A stretch of DNA of 64,000 nucleotides from Ganoderma boninense. Lineage: Eukaryota > Basidiomycota > Agaricomycetes > Polyporales > Polyporaceae. Under the pieces are notes generated by a model. It searched no databases. It was not told the origin of the DNA and saw only the letters and a list, made by a program, of their open reading frames with translations. The position numbers were made by a program, and so were the translations under genes. Positions 24,085 to 34,745 of the stretch are shown one piece after another (the first letter of the stretch is position 1; each line of letters opens with the position of its first letter). Location of the stretch: contig CM035305.1 of assembly GCA_002900995.3 (NCBI GenBank), positions 5,054,908 through 5,118,907 on the forward strand, read 5' to 3'.

Positions 24085-24534
24085 GCTGTCGACAAGACAA
24101 GTTGTTAATCTGGTAATCTGGTCGGACCGATAAGCGGGACGTCGGCCATCTGCAATTGAGTTTCCTTTCTGAGATCACACTGATGAGATACACAGCCTCA
24201 GAAAGCTCCCCACGACGGTCTCGAAGGGCGACCTACGACCTCCCCGAGACCATCACTGCAGGTCGACATGGACACTGCTTGCTCGAGGTGAGGTGGGGGG
24301 TATCTGTTAAAGTGCCGGGGTATGATCATTCACGGCTAAAATGACCAAAGACTGGTAATATGGTAAACGGAGCTGCCCTCAACCCAATAAAAATATACTT
24401 TTCAGGATCCAAGCGCGAAAAAACCCAAGTCCCCAAGCCCCTCATTACGAACGTCGTGTGCAATCATCACTTACGCCAAGCTGGGGAACACAATCAGTAT
24501 CGACGTCCACGCGCACGACGAACAATGTGGACAC
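24085..24534. other. FCY1 upstream region and 3' flank of the secreted unknown
   Basis: About 450 bp holding the FCY1 promoter. No gene or repeat recognised. Confidence 0.5.
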
Positions 24535-26356
24535 TCACTCCTTGGCAGCGACCTTGGTCGCCGCGATCGAAGCCGCCTTCTCGAGCGACGTCGTGGGGCA
24601 GCTGAGTCCCGCCCGCTTCGCGAGGAGGGCCTCGCGCTCCGCGCGGCCGGTGTACGTGCGGCGCGCGGCGCTGCTGCCGAAGCACTTCTTGAAGAGGTCG
24701 AACGACTTCTGGAACAGGTTCACGCTCGTGCTCTTGTCGAAGATGCTCAGGAAGTCCGCGTCTGCGCTCGCGGTCACGGCTAGCCCGGACGTGATGTCGA
24801 CGCACCCGCCGAAGCTCGACGTCGACGCCGCGGGCGCCGTGCCCTTGACCGTCGTCGACTTCTTCGCGTCCGCAGAGAGCGAGAGGTCGACGGCCGCGTC
24901 GCCGTCGACCTCGAGGTTGATCGTCGCCTTGGCCTCGCCCGCGAGCGCGTTGATGCCGAATGAGAGCGTGGGAATGAGGTGCGCCGCGACCTGCCCGTGC
25001 GACGTCACCCCGGGGGAGACGGAGAGCTGGACGTTCGAGTCGCCGGGCGTGAACGCACCGGACGACTTGCCCCCGTCGGGCGGGAAGAAGAGCTGCGCGC
25101 CCTTGATCTGGTAATCGATGTCGACGTCCGTCGTGATGTCCGCGTCGAGCGTCGCGGTCCCCTCCGCGTTCACGGTGAAGGTGGGACCTATGCTGAAGAG
25201 ACCAGGGAAGTCGAGCCCGGGGATGCCCGTCGTGAAGAGAGGGATCGTGCCGGTGCTGATCGAGCCGGTGAGCGTCGTGTCGAGCCCGAGCGTGCCGAGG
25301 AGGTCCATGTCGAGCCCGACGAAGAGGCCGAACTCGTCCAGCTTGGGGGGGACCACGGTGCCAGTCGCGGCTACACCGTAGTGGACCGTGCCGGTGACCT
25401 TCGCGTCGAGGCTGATCCTTGGCCTCCCCGCTGAAGCCGGGGATCTTACCCTGCTGCGGGCAGGAGATGGACTGGTCAAAGAGGGGGACGGTCTTTTCGA
25501 AGTCGAGCGGCGCGCTGCCGTTCAGAGTCTTGGAGACCTTGGAGAGGTCACCGAGGCTCTTCTTGATCCACGAGCCCAATCCGCGCTTGCTCTGTCCCGC
25601 GGCAGAAGGTGTTTGGGTGAAGTTTCCTGCGGCGCCAGGAATGGAGGAGCCTAGGAGGTGCATCGTCACTTTGCCCCTACACGCATTGATCAGGATTTTC
25701 GTCAGCACGAATGAGGAACGAGATTGCTTACTTTGAGGCATGGTCGCCCTTCGCGAAGGCAGTCGACAAAGTGGTGCCCATGACCTTCGGTGTCGAGCCA
25801 TCGCGGCGAATCAAGAGCGACCGCTTGTTCGCGGGGATACTCTGGTTCTGGTGGACCCAGTGACGGGTCACGAGCGCAAATGGCACGGAGGCGCACTGCG
25901 TCGACGATTCAGCGACATGTTCAACGGAAAGAATACAACAGACATAAAACATACAGATTGCGGGAGACGGACGATGGTGCCGGCAGCACCGTCGTTGGTG
26001 ACATGGTCACATCCCTTCGTCGTGTCGTGGCAGACCAAACGGATGTCCTGGTCCGCCTTGTTGGGATCGCAGTCGAGGATGGTCCACCCAGCGGCGGTTG
26101 TCAGGTCCGATATCCCGGACTGAGTACCCGTCTATATCGCCGGTGCACCGCGTCGTGTTTCATGAGTGACACAGCAAACATCAATCACTGATCGACGTCA
26201 TGCAGAAGGCGATTCACGCACCAGTTGGACGGTTCCCGAACCCTGGCCGGTGGTGACGTCCCAGCTACAGGATCCAAAGCAAGGCTTGCTCCAGTCGTTG
26301 GCCGCCTGGGCCGCGAGGGGGAGGAGGGCCGCTATGAGGAGGGGGCTGAAGACCAT
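24535..26356 (-). CDS. Secreted protein of unknown function (DUF7029/DUF7223-like?), copy 1
   Basis: The start at 26356 gives a signal peptide, MVFSPLLIAALLPLAAQA, with likely cleavage before AND. Next is a small Cys-bearing region (KPCFGSCSWDV), then a conserved segment with ISDLTTAAGWTILDCDPNKA and CVDITSG further on. The body is beta-rich: TGIPGLDFPGLFSIGPTF, LSVSPGVTSHGQVAAHLIP. It ends near EKAASIAATKVAAKE. The architecture recalls fungal secreted proteins filed under DUF7029 and DUF7223, but I could not verify this. Its paralogue at 53033-54829 (+) shares the exon layout and most residues. One extra base near 25416-25423 breaks the frame between FSGEA and ISLDAKV; the paralogue is continuous there, so an error is likely. 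The role may be in the cell wall or outside the cell; no catalytic motif is recognised. Confidence 0.85.
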
Positions 26357-26471
26357 GACGTCGAGACTCGTGAAAAAATAAACACGACGCGAAACGAAAA
26401 AGGGTCAAGAGAAGGGAAAGGGCGGCTCAGAAGCCTGAAAGAGCGGGGAGGGCGCGCGAAGAACGAAGGGA

Positions 26472-26495
26472 GGAATCACCAGGACCCGTGAGGAT
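26472..26495 (-). promoter_or_regulatory. 24-bp upstream element shared with the paralogue (copy 1)
   Basis: A 24-bp block 116 bp before the start codon is identical to 52899-52922 upstream of the second copy. Its core on the gene strand is CTCACGGGTCCTGGTGATT. The surrounding sequence is much less conserved. It is either a leader or promoter element kept by selection, or a remnant of a recent copy event. Confidence 0.6.
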
Positions 26496-26499
26496 TCGG

Positions 26500-28751
26500 G
26501 CACCATCGTGCGGGTTGTTATATGGTCGGGGGCATCGTGGGGCGCAGCGAGCGTCCCGGTCGCGTGTGACCGAATGTTGAGTCTCCAGGTGGAAGGAACT
26601 GTTAGTCGATGAGATGTGCCTGGGTAGATCAAGCCGTCTGGGCTGTGCAAATGGCCGGATGTACTATAAAGGTTTGAGGGAATGATCTGCTTGAAGCGAT
26701 ACGGGGCGCAATACGGATCAATATCCTGCGGATAAGCGCCAGTTCAAATATTCAAGATTGAAGTACTTACTTACGCCCATACATGCCTCTACATAAACTC
26801 AACCGGTCTTGCACCTCGTATGTTGATTACAGATGGAGATTGTCATCGCAACATATCCAACGGGCATGAGGTTGCCGTCGTAGCGGACAATTTGAAAGAT
26901 GGCAGCGAGTGGGTTGCTGGATGATGGCGGTGCAGAGGCGTTTAGCGACGACTTAGTCGTCGGTCGTCAACGCCGCGCCATTCAACATCCATGATGCCTC
27001 TAGCTTCTAGGATCCCGCCGACGCTCGCCCTGTGTTCTGTGGTGCCATAATCAGACCCCTTTGACAACAACCCAAGACTTTGCTAAACCCGATATTAATC
27101 TCCCGTATCCGGACGCCGTTTGACTCCGTTTGATTGGACCAAATGCCGATTCGGAGCGCCCAAAACAAGTCCCATAGCTAGAGGACGCACTCCCGTGGTT
27201 CTTGAAGCTTGAGGAAGCAGCCACGTACCCCAGGAGCAGGCGGCGTACGAGGTTCGGGGCGTGACTGACGCGCGTGCGTCGCGGCGAAAGGGAAGGGTAA
27301 GCTCATACTCCATCTGCCAACCGCGATCCATATCTGTGTAAGCCGAAAAGGCGGAGCAAATGTGCGTCAGAACAAGATGCGTGATTCTGAATGCACGAGG
27401 GTACGACTCGTTCGTGAGGTGCGTGGTGCAGTTCTCTGGGTCTTCGCACAGGTAGCGGCGATTAACTGTTCTTTCTGAGCGCCTCTTGGCCAGAACATAT
27501 GCGGTGGCGTAGTCCTCTGTTGGAGCGGATACATACTTCAGCGCTTGCTAGTGAGCATGCCGACCACGATACTTGGGAAAGGAGTGATCGGATATAACAT
27601 CACGTTTCCGCTCAAGACCTATGTCGACACGGGTGCGACCGTCGACGATGCACGGTTGTGGAACGCGTCCTGCCCATCTGGGTCTTCGTGCCGTCACCGG
27701 CACGATGGGTGATGCGGAGGTCTTTGTGATCGGTGACTATCACGATGTAGTTTACATTCCTCTGCTGTGTGACGGGTATGTTAATAGGAGGTCATTTTTG
27801 GGGGGAGATTGAGCAGATTCACGAACTGTGAAGATGTGGGGGACGCCAGCAGTGCCGATGTAGGGTGTATGGCGGAGGAAAAGCACCCTTTCTCCTGCTC
27901 AATCCGAACCGTCTGAAGGTCTGACTGGGTGGACGATAAAACCCTCAATATAGCCGAAATGGATGGCCCGGAGAGCTCGCGCAATCGTGCGCAACCGGGC
28001 GCACCTTCCGCCACCGTTTCCAACGACGCCGGCAGCTATGCACGCAGCACCAGTTTTGGTGTGGAAGTGCATCGTTTGTGGCGTCGCAGATCTCGTCGAT
28101 GCGATGCAAGGTCGGTGGAATTTTGAGAATGTCTGATGGGTGGTTTTGCATATCTGATGTCTGACGCTCTGACGAGTCTTCAAATGTCCGAAAGGCCTCT
28201 GACAGTGTCTGAAAAGTCTTATATAGAAATTTCAGAGAAAACTACTCAGCCTGAGGCTGAGAAGGCTTATACTTATGAAGATATACCCTCACCTGATGTC
28301 GCAGCAGTGGACATATATGCTATGTCTTTCACTGCAATCCTTTATGTCTCGCAGGGACAAAGAGGGAGACGTAGAGGCATTTCGCGGAGGCCGAGTCCAA
28401 ATTCGAGTCTAGGGACGTCGAAGGCCAAGTCCAAGTCGATGCTCGAGGCGCGCTAAACCCCATGTGGCCGGCAAACGCCGATCGCCAGGTCACGTCACTG
28501 TCACACTGTAGCTTCCCTTGAGGCCTGAAGGTGCCATCCGCGCTAGCAGCAAAACTCTTTCATCATCGACATCGTGAATTTCGCATTCATCGTCGGCGTC
28601 GTCGTCTTCGTCTTCGTCTTCGTCTTTGTCCCACAATTCTTTTTCAACTTTAATCAGTCTCGAGACTTTCGACACGTAGGCGGAGGGGGGGCCGGCGGCA
28701 GAGCCTTCTGGTGCACTTCACGGTACCATTGGCCATAAGCAGCCCTGAGCA
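26500..28751. other. Long intergenic region with a dispersed repeat, no firm gene
   Basis: About 2.2 kb. A dispersed repeat lies at 27205-27473 (separate entry). Open frames exist at 27558-27710 (TILGKGVIGYNITFPLKTYV) and 28136-28456 (acidic then basic, ending SKAKSKSMLEAR) on the plus strand, and an Asp/Glu-rich one at 28490-28675 on the minus strand. None has a recognisable domain or intron pattern, so I do not call them genes. Confidence 0.45.
27205..27473 (+). repeat. Dispersed repeat, copy A
   Basis: Matches 42323-42490. Both begin with AAGCTTGAGGAAGCAGCCAC, pass through CAGGAGCAGG and gactracgcgcgtgc-like motifs, and finish with GGCGATTAACTGTTCTT. Copy A is about 100 bp longer because of internal insertions. 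No terminal inverted repeats and no coding; type of element unknown. Confidence 0.55.
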
Positions 28752-29496
28752 TGAAGCTCCTCGATCCCGGACAGATTCAACGGGAGGAAGACCAGGAAGT
28801 CAGCGAGCACACGAGTGAGTTATCTGACGATGCATAATAGAAAAACCACTTAATGCGATCAGTGAGTCTTTTCATTCGACCTGACTCAAATCGGCCGTGC
28901 ATATCGACAGCTCGCGACTCCGCCTTCTCCATCCGGCCTTCCGTTCTGGGCCTCCCCTTGAGCTCCTCAAAGCCATGCCTTTCCTGAAACACCTGTCCGG
29001 TCGTGACCCATTCACACATGCTGCCTACCACAATGTCAGCCCATCATCGTATGGTGAGTCTGCAGTGTCCTTGTGCCGTGTGGACAGCACACGCGTGAAC
29101 GGTTCTTGCTATAAACGTTAACTTTTCCCCAACTCGGCGCGCTCCCTTCTTTGCTCTTTTCGTTATCCTTCGGGGGTCTCGGGAATGCTCTTGGGGCGGG
29201 TAGTCAGCGGACGACCTCTTGCTGCGTAGGAAGGAGAGTTGCCTGGAGTTGAATCTAGCCTTCGCTTTGCACGTCGCGTGAATGTATCACACTGGTTCTC
29301 TGCCCGGTGCATAGAACACCTTGCGCTCAGCTTCGGCGACACTTGTCCCCGGGTCGCCGACGGGGGCGAGGGATAGTCCGCAGGGGACGGAAGAGGACCA
29401 TTGAAGTTCTGCAGGAGGAAGATGGATGGAATGTGCAGTCTTGACGGTGTCTCTCTCCTTGCCTATGGCGTCACTAAACATTTTCATCCCCCGCAG

Positions 29497-30481
29497 TCCC
29501 CGACTCGCAAGGACATCGACTCGCCGGCCCTTTCAAGCTCACTGACCTCTCCGAATCCACCCCTCCACGGCCTCCCTCTCGTCTCCTCCCGCTCAATCAC
29601 AGTTTTCGTCGGGCTGGCCCTCCATCCTCTGAAAGGCACACTCTCAACCGCGCATACGTCGAAGTTCTCCCATTACCGCCGTTATGTCGGGGCGGCGCGT
29701 CTTACATATCCGCGTTGACACCGATCGAACGTGCTTTCGAACAGGAGGAGGACTATGCGGGGCTGACGCGCCAGACCGTGTCGTGGCTCGGCGCATGATC
29801 ACCCCACCCGCTCCAAAGTTCGACCTCGGAGTTATCTGTGGCCTTGAAGGCGAGTGCATGGGGCCGGGCTATATGGGCGAGGACAATCAGCGCGTCCTGG
29901 TGGCCCCACGCGAGGGTGTAGGGAAGACGAAGGGCACGGGTCGACGAAAGCGACGAATATGCTACGGCAAGGCTGCCGCATACATCAGTAAGCGGCGGGT
30001 CCCATCCCGTGCGCTCATCCCGTCTTCATCTTCATCTGCGTCAGCGTCCGCGTCTGCATCTCTACTGCCTCCGGCCTCGTCTTCTGTCTCTCAAGATTCG
30101 CAGGAGGCCGCTCTGGCCGGGAACGATCTGCCCTCTCTCCCGCCTGCTGCAGCCCCGCCCGTCCCCGAGACAGTCATCCCGCCCCCTCGTGGCAGGATGT
30201 ACATCGGCGATCGCTCCGTCCTCGACAAGGGCACGTACTTTCCGGTGGACAAGCTCATCGCGCGCGCGATACGAGAGGAGGAAGAGGACCTCGTTTGGGG
30301 CGGGCCGCTCTCAGACCCGCCCTCGATGGACGATCAGGACGAAGCCGCCGCGCCTGCACGTCAGAACGCGGCGTACAGCACGCTAGACGTGCAGTACGCG
30401 ATTGCGGTCGCGTTGCACACTCTGCAGGGCTCGCCGAAGGACCAGGCTAAGATTGCTGCGGCGGACGCGGTGAGAAGCTGA
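29497..30481 (+). CDS. Uncharacterised Ser/Pro-rich protein sharing a motif block with the left-edge gene
   Basis: Coding appears from a probable acceptor at 29496 (cccgcag) to the TGA at 30481; upstream exons may lie at 28752-29040 (MKLLDPGQIQREEDQE; LHPAFRSGPPLELLKAMPF). The first part reads SLTSPNPPLHGLPL, LNRAYVEVLPLPP and SALTPIERAFEQEEDYAG, closely matching SPLTSPDMPLHDLPV, LNRAYIEVPPLPP and PALTLFERAFREEEEDD of the gene at 1-3.6 kb. The second part has KFDLGVICGLEGECMGPGY, a basic GRRKRRICYGKAAAYISKRR stretch, a Ser run, and RMYIGDRSVLDKGTYFPVD. Two one-base gaps (TTTT at 29603-29606 and GGGG at 29759-29762) must be bridged to join these parts. Both are homopolymers, so error and decay are both possible. 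Function unknown, probably nuclear. Confidence 0.5.
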
Positions 30482-31260
30482 TCCATGAGCGGGGATGCCA
30501 GTGGATATGGACATGTAATTGTGGAGCATTAGTCGTTGTCCTTCGTCTTGACGATTTTTGGTTCTTCGATTTGTAGAGGTTTACTTAGTTGCCGTGCTCG
30601 TTTTTTGTGAGCGGGGTGTTCTGTATTCCGATCCGTGTACGGTACATGGGTTGTTTGGAGCTCAGATGTATCTAATTCGTGATAAAGTACTTGGCCGTTG
30701 CCAGTAATCTACAAGTCGTGTGTCTAGTTCTTGGTATCGGGCGGACCTGCGCGGCGTTTCGTGTGATGAGGGAGTGGGGATGGCGAAGCAGAGCGTCGTT
30801 GAGGGAAGGGTTAACTTTGGGGAGTGCTATGAAGTACAGCATCGGGTATCGGCGTCACAAGTACAAGCACATAACGATAGAAACGGGCGGTCGCAATGAT
30901 ACTGCTGACCTGAAATCTTCAGGACACCGAGTTGTACGGCCCTATGATCGCCCCCCACATGCGGCAGTGCGCAATTTCGGGTTTGAAATCGTGTTTCAGT
31001 ACATGCTTCATAGTTAACGCAGCCTTCCGCGTCTCCTGAATGTTTTGGAGGCTTGACAGCCGGCGATGCGTTCGCCAGTCTCCGCAATAGACATATGCCC
31101 AGAGGAGGATCCGCTGCAGACCGTTGCAGGGCAGATATAGGACCGGACGTCGCGTCCACCGGGCGAGCATCGCTATCGGAGCGAAGAGGAGAAAAGGATA
31201 GAGCGCATATCCTCCGATCTCCTGCCGAATCCACGAGAATCGTGGTTAATAAGGAGACGT
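30482..31260. other. Intergenic, nothing recognised
   Basis: About 780 bp downstream of the Ser/Pro-rich gene and of the membrane-protein gene, which converge here. No coding with recognisable features. Confidence 0.5.
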
Positions 31261-32149
31261 TCAATTGAAGTCACGCTGTTGGAGAGCAGGTGGTGCAGCG
31301 AAGAAACAAACCCACCTCCTCGTAGAGCCGGTTGGCACAATGTGTAGCGCAGCGGACCCAGTCGTCCGCGTTGGTCGTAGGTAACAGCGCATCTTGCATC
31401 CGCATCCCGTTCGTCCCAGTAGCCATCACTATTGCGGCCGATACCCAAGTGGCGTCGTCTGCCCATAGATTGTCATGCCACCAGACAACCTTTTGCCAGA
31501 AACTTCCCGCGTTGTAGGCATCTGAGGAGGTGATTTGAATATGATTGAGTCCCGTCGGCGCCACGAATGTCGTATACTCACCATCACGCAATGTCAGGCA
31601 AGGAAGGTCCTTCTTGAGCTCTTGGATGTGCTCCTTGACTTTCTGGCGAACGTCGCTGTCACCGTCGTTGTACTGCAGAACCTGCCTCATCCGGTATGCG
31701 CCCAGCTCGATCACGAGGCGGTCCTCGTCATGATATATCATGTTGTGCTGCATAACCAGCCCATCCATCCCGAGGGAGAACATCGTGCCGAAGGCGATGT
31801 AGATCTCGGATAGCCGCATGGAGGTTACCCGGAGGCGAGGCCGCAGCGGTCTGTGGCGTCGGTAGTAGCAGTGTGTGGCGTAAGCTGCCCCGCAGAGCGC
31901 GCCGGGTACGAAGGTAAACCACTGTGCATAATGACAAGGAGTTAACCGATTAGTTACTGCAGATGAGCAGGGCACTGGACTTACCGGGAAATGTCGCGCC
32001 TTGGGGTAGTTAGATGGATCGAGTTCAATCTGTGGGTCCGATGCGGGAGCTCTTGTCGAGCTCATATCCTGGTATGAGTCGGAGGATAGGTTCGACAATG
32101 CCGGGGAAATCCCCCTTAAACAAGATGCGAAGTACTCTGCGACGCCCAT
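31261..32149 (-). CDS. Small uncharacterised membrane protein
   Basis: I do not recognise the family. The ATG at 32149 opens MGVAEYFASCLRGISPALS; an in-frame ATG at 32065 is an alternative. An intron joins KARHFP to WFTFVPGALCGAAYATHCYY, a likely membrane segment. A second hydrophobic stretch is IYIAFGTMFSLGMDGLVM and a third may be TWVSAAIVMATG. Between them lie soluble stretches such as RLVIELGAYRMRQVLQYN and VKEHIQELKKDLPCLTLRD. The last intron follows NRLYEE; with the canonical AG the protein ends four residues later (RDFN, stop at 31261). The continuity over 250 residues and clean splice sites support a real gene. Confidence 0.6.
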
Positions 32150-32438
32150 ACTGGCAAGCTGTGGTCCTGAGCAAGCTGTAGACCAGCGCTAGACGTCCGA
32201 CTGCAGTGTCCTGGACCGTGCGACATCCTCGCGGCAACTGGTCGGAATTCGGGCCGTCGTGCGAATACAAAGTAAATCACGAAGATCTCGGGTCCTACTT
32301 ATATTCCCTCTCCTGCGCCCACACGCAAGAATCCGATAATAGCCACAAGCCACTGGTAGGATCCTACAGTGTCTCAATACCACTTGGAGGTGCATCGTAT
32401 GAGAAAATGCACGCCTATCCAGCACCCCGATGTCACGG

Positions 32439-34052
32439 TCACTCCGGGTCCTGCCAATATTCATGGCCACCGTGCTGCACACGATCCTTCCACAACCCCC
32501 ATCCAAACCTCTGTGCATCAGTGTCGTCGTCCAAGGAGTCGCCGTAGATTTCACACTCGTCAACATGGTCGAAGATGCCCGTCTCCTTGTAGTCGGGCTC
32601 CCGCCTGCCACGCCATTTCTGCTTCCACTCCGACGAGTAGTCATGATCGACGCAGATGCGCAGCCTCCGCAATCGGCGGCCGTCCTCGTCGCGACGCGCG
32701 AGTGCATGGGAGAGGATCTCGCAAAACGCTAGCGGTATGGTCCGGACGATGAGATCGAGGTGCGCGAGGTGCGGGAAGAGCACCGGGCTGTCGTTCTCGA
32801 GGACGTGGGCGACCGCTCGTGCCAGCTCGATGTGACCGTCGACTTCCTCCTCGCAGCTCATCGCGTCGTACTTGATGAGTAGTGTCGACAGCGCGGGCAT
32901 GTGGGTGGCGAGCTGAGCTAGGAAAGCTGAGGACGTGGGGTCCCACTGGTCATAAGTTAGGATGTGGATCTCCTCGACGCCGGACAGCAGGAGCACGGTC
33001 GGAAAGCCGGTGAATGCCCAGTCGGTCCTGTCTTCATCCGGGGCTCCAAAGTATACCGCCCTGAGGGTCATGGACAACGAAACGTGGCGTCCGTGGAGTG
33101 TGACTTCGAGCTCTGCGAAGTTAGGGGACACATCCAGCGCTAGGCAAGGCATTGTGCGTGTGGAGAGGGCGTCCAGAATAAGGGGTGTCGACGAGTGTGT
33201 CGCTTCTCCCACATCGAAGTCAAGAAATGCTGCCCTTGGAATGTCTATCGCGTTCATTAGGTAGAATACCATGGTGGAATTCATTTGATAGATGCGCGCG
33301 TTCTGTAAGCGAGGGAGAGCGACGGCTGAAGAAACCGTGATCGGATTCGGAGAGATGGTGAAGTCGCTGGACATAATATACAATACTTCGAGAGAAGGCA
33401 CGCTTCTCAAGAGGTTGAGTAGGTCGGAAACGCTGAGTCGGCGGATGTAGTCCAGACGTAAATGTGTGAGTTTCGGCAGAATCTGTGCTGGAACGAAGAG
33501 AAGGTGTTGCAAGAGCATTGCCTTCAGGGCAGGGAAAAGAGCTGGAGAATGGGGATCGTACAACGTTGTTGAACGTGGCATGTTGATTTCGTAGGAAAGG
33601 GAAAGCACAAGGAGTCGAGGCAGGTTGACGGCCAAGATAGACTGCAAAGAGGATATGGACTCTTCCGCCCAAACGTCTAGCTCGCGAATGCGTGTCCTGT
33701 TGTTCCTTACGACAGCTTCGAGTGCATTGTCGTCGCCTCTGATGCCTCCACGCAGACTGATGGCTGCACCTGACGATCGGATTAGTAGCATCGGAGCGAA
33801 TGTGCGCTGCAGTTCAAAGTCGACCTCTGTCCACAAGGAGGCAGCATTGGAAGCGATCGCGCACCACTTGTGGCACACAAGCATTACAGCGACGAGAGGC
33901 TTGTAGGAAACAAATGCAGGGCGAGGGGTCCAACACTGCGTGCGAGGCGGAGGAGACCTCAGGTGACTGAAAACCATCTGGAGAAGCTCGGGAGGGAGCC
34001 TATTGGCGGGGATAGGGAGATATTTGTTTCGGAGCCTCCTCAGTTGCGTCAT
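32439..34052 (-). CDS. F-box protein with LRR-like C-terminal part, copy 1
   Basis: F-box proteins recruit substrates to SCF ubiquitin ligases. The ATG at 34052 begins MTQLRRLRNKYLPIPANRLP; the F-box core is RLPPELLQMVFSHL, followed by VMLVCHKWCAIASNAASLW, the usual basidiomycete form. The remaining 450 residues are Leu-rich and LRR-like without exact repeats (LRLDYIRRLSVSDLLNLL, LPRLQNARIY). It ends HGGHEYWQDPE. Unbroken, about 537 aa. A conserved upstream exon (34295-34204, MTDLDPIAATVQQLLTQTTA) precedes a 118-bp intron, but canonical splicing is out of phase with the heptad-like LETLERETRLAM before the start (see findings). Tandem with copy 2; copy 3 is at 42.7-44.3 kb. Confidence 0.85.
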   Translation of the reverse strand: MTQLRRLRNKYLPIPANRLPPELLQMVFSHLRSPPPRTQCWTPRPAFVSYKPLVAVMLVCHKWCAIASNAASLWTEVDFELQRTFAPMLLIRSSGAAISLRGGIRGDDNALEAVVRNNRTRIRELDVWAEESISSLQSILAVNLPRLLVLSLSYEINMPRSTTLYDPHSPALFPALKAMLLQHLLFVPAQILPKLTHLRLDYIRRLSVSDLLNLLRSVPSLEVLYIMSSDFTISPNPITVSSAVALPRLQNARIYQMNSTMVFYLMNAIDIPRAAFLDFDVGEATHSSTPLILDALSTRTMPCLALDVSPNFAELEVTLHGRHVSLSMTLRAVYFGAPDEDRTDWAFTGFPTVLLLSGVEEIHILTYDQWDPTSSAFLAQLATHMPALSTLLIKYDAMSCEEEVDGHIELARAVAHVLENDSPVLFPHLAHLDLIVRTIPLAFCEILSHALARRDEDGRRLRRLRICVDHDYSSEWKQKWRGRREPDYKETGIFDHVDECEIYGDSLDDDTDAQRFGWGLWKDRVQHGGHEYWQDPE

Positions 34053-34745
34053 GGCTAAGCGGGTCTCTCGTTCAAGAGTTTCCAACTATCGAAACACTTT
34101 GAGTACGCATCCACTAAGACTGAGATATTGATTGAGCGTACGGTTTCATCTCTGGGTCTCGTTAGCAAGCAGTTTCGTGAAATTAGCAAATAAAATCTCT
34201 CACTGTATACCAGTAACCACATTTTTTCTCGATAAGGCGGTAGTTTGCGTCAAAAGTTGCTGCACGGTAGCGGCGATGGGGTCCAAGTCCGTCATCCCGA
34301 TTTGCGGTCTAGAATCACAATGTGGCAGATACGACAGATTACCAATCAGTGCAAGCCTCCATAGGACAATACGATTGCATGTGTACATACACTGTGGTGG
34401 ACGTCGCAGACAAGAGCGAAGATGAGGCAGTTGCCAAATCTCTCCCGTCATCAGTGGCGCTTAATTTGAAGCGCCTACTTAATCGTCGATCGTGTAAGTA
34501 TACTATATACTATTGCAAGTTGCGGTATACGTAGTCGCATTCCATTAACCTTGGTTAAATGGTTTGGAGTGCATAAAAACAAGCGTAAGTTCAAAGGACG
34601 TATACTTGTGGTTCAATTCTTGAAGCATTACTCGGTCCCACTGGCAGATCAACGTTGCCCCTCGGGAGCACCTGAGGACTCGGAGTCGAGAACCTATCGC
34701 GCGATGAACGCACACTCGACGTCCGACTTCGAGTTGAATTCAGGG
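34053..34745. other. Upstream region of F-box copy 1
   Basis: Holds the conserved upstream exon (34295-34204) and its intron, then the promoter. The rest, up to the stop codon of F-box copy 2, is AT-rich and shows no gene. Confidence 0.55.
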
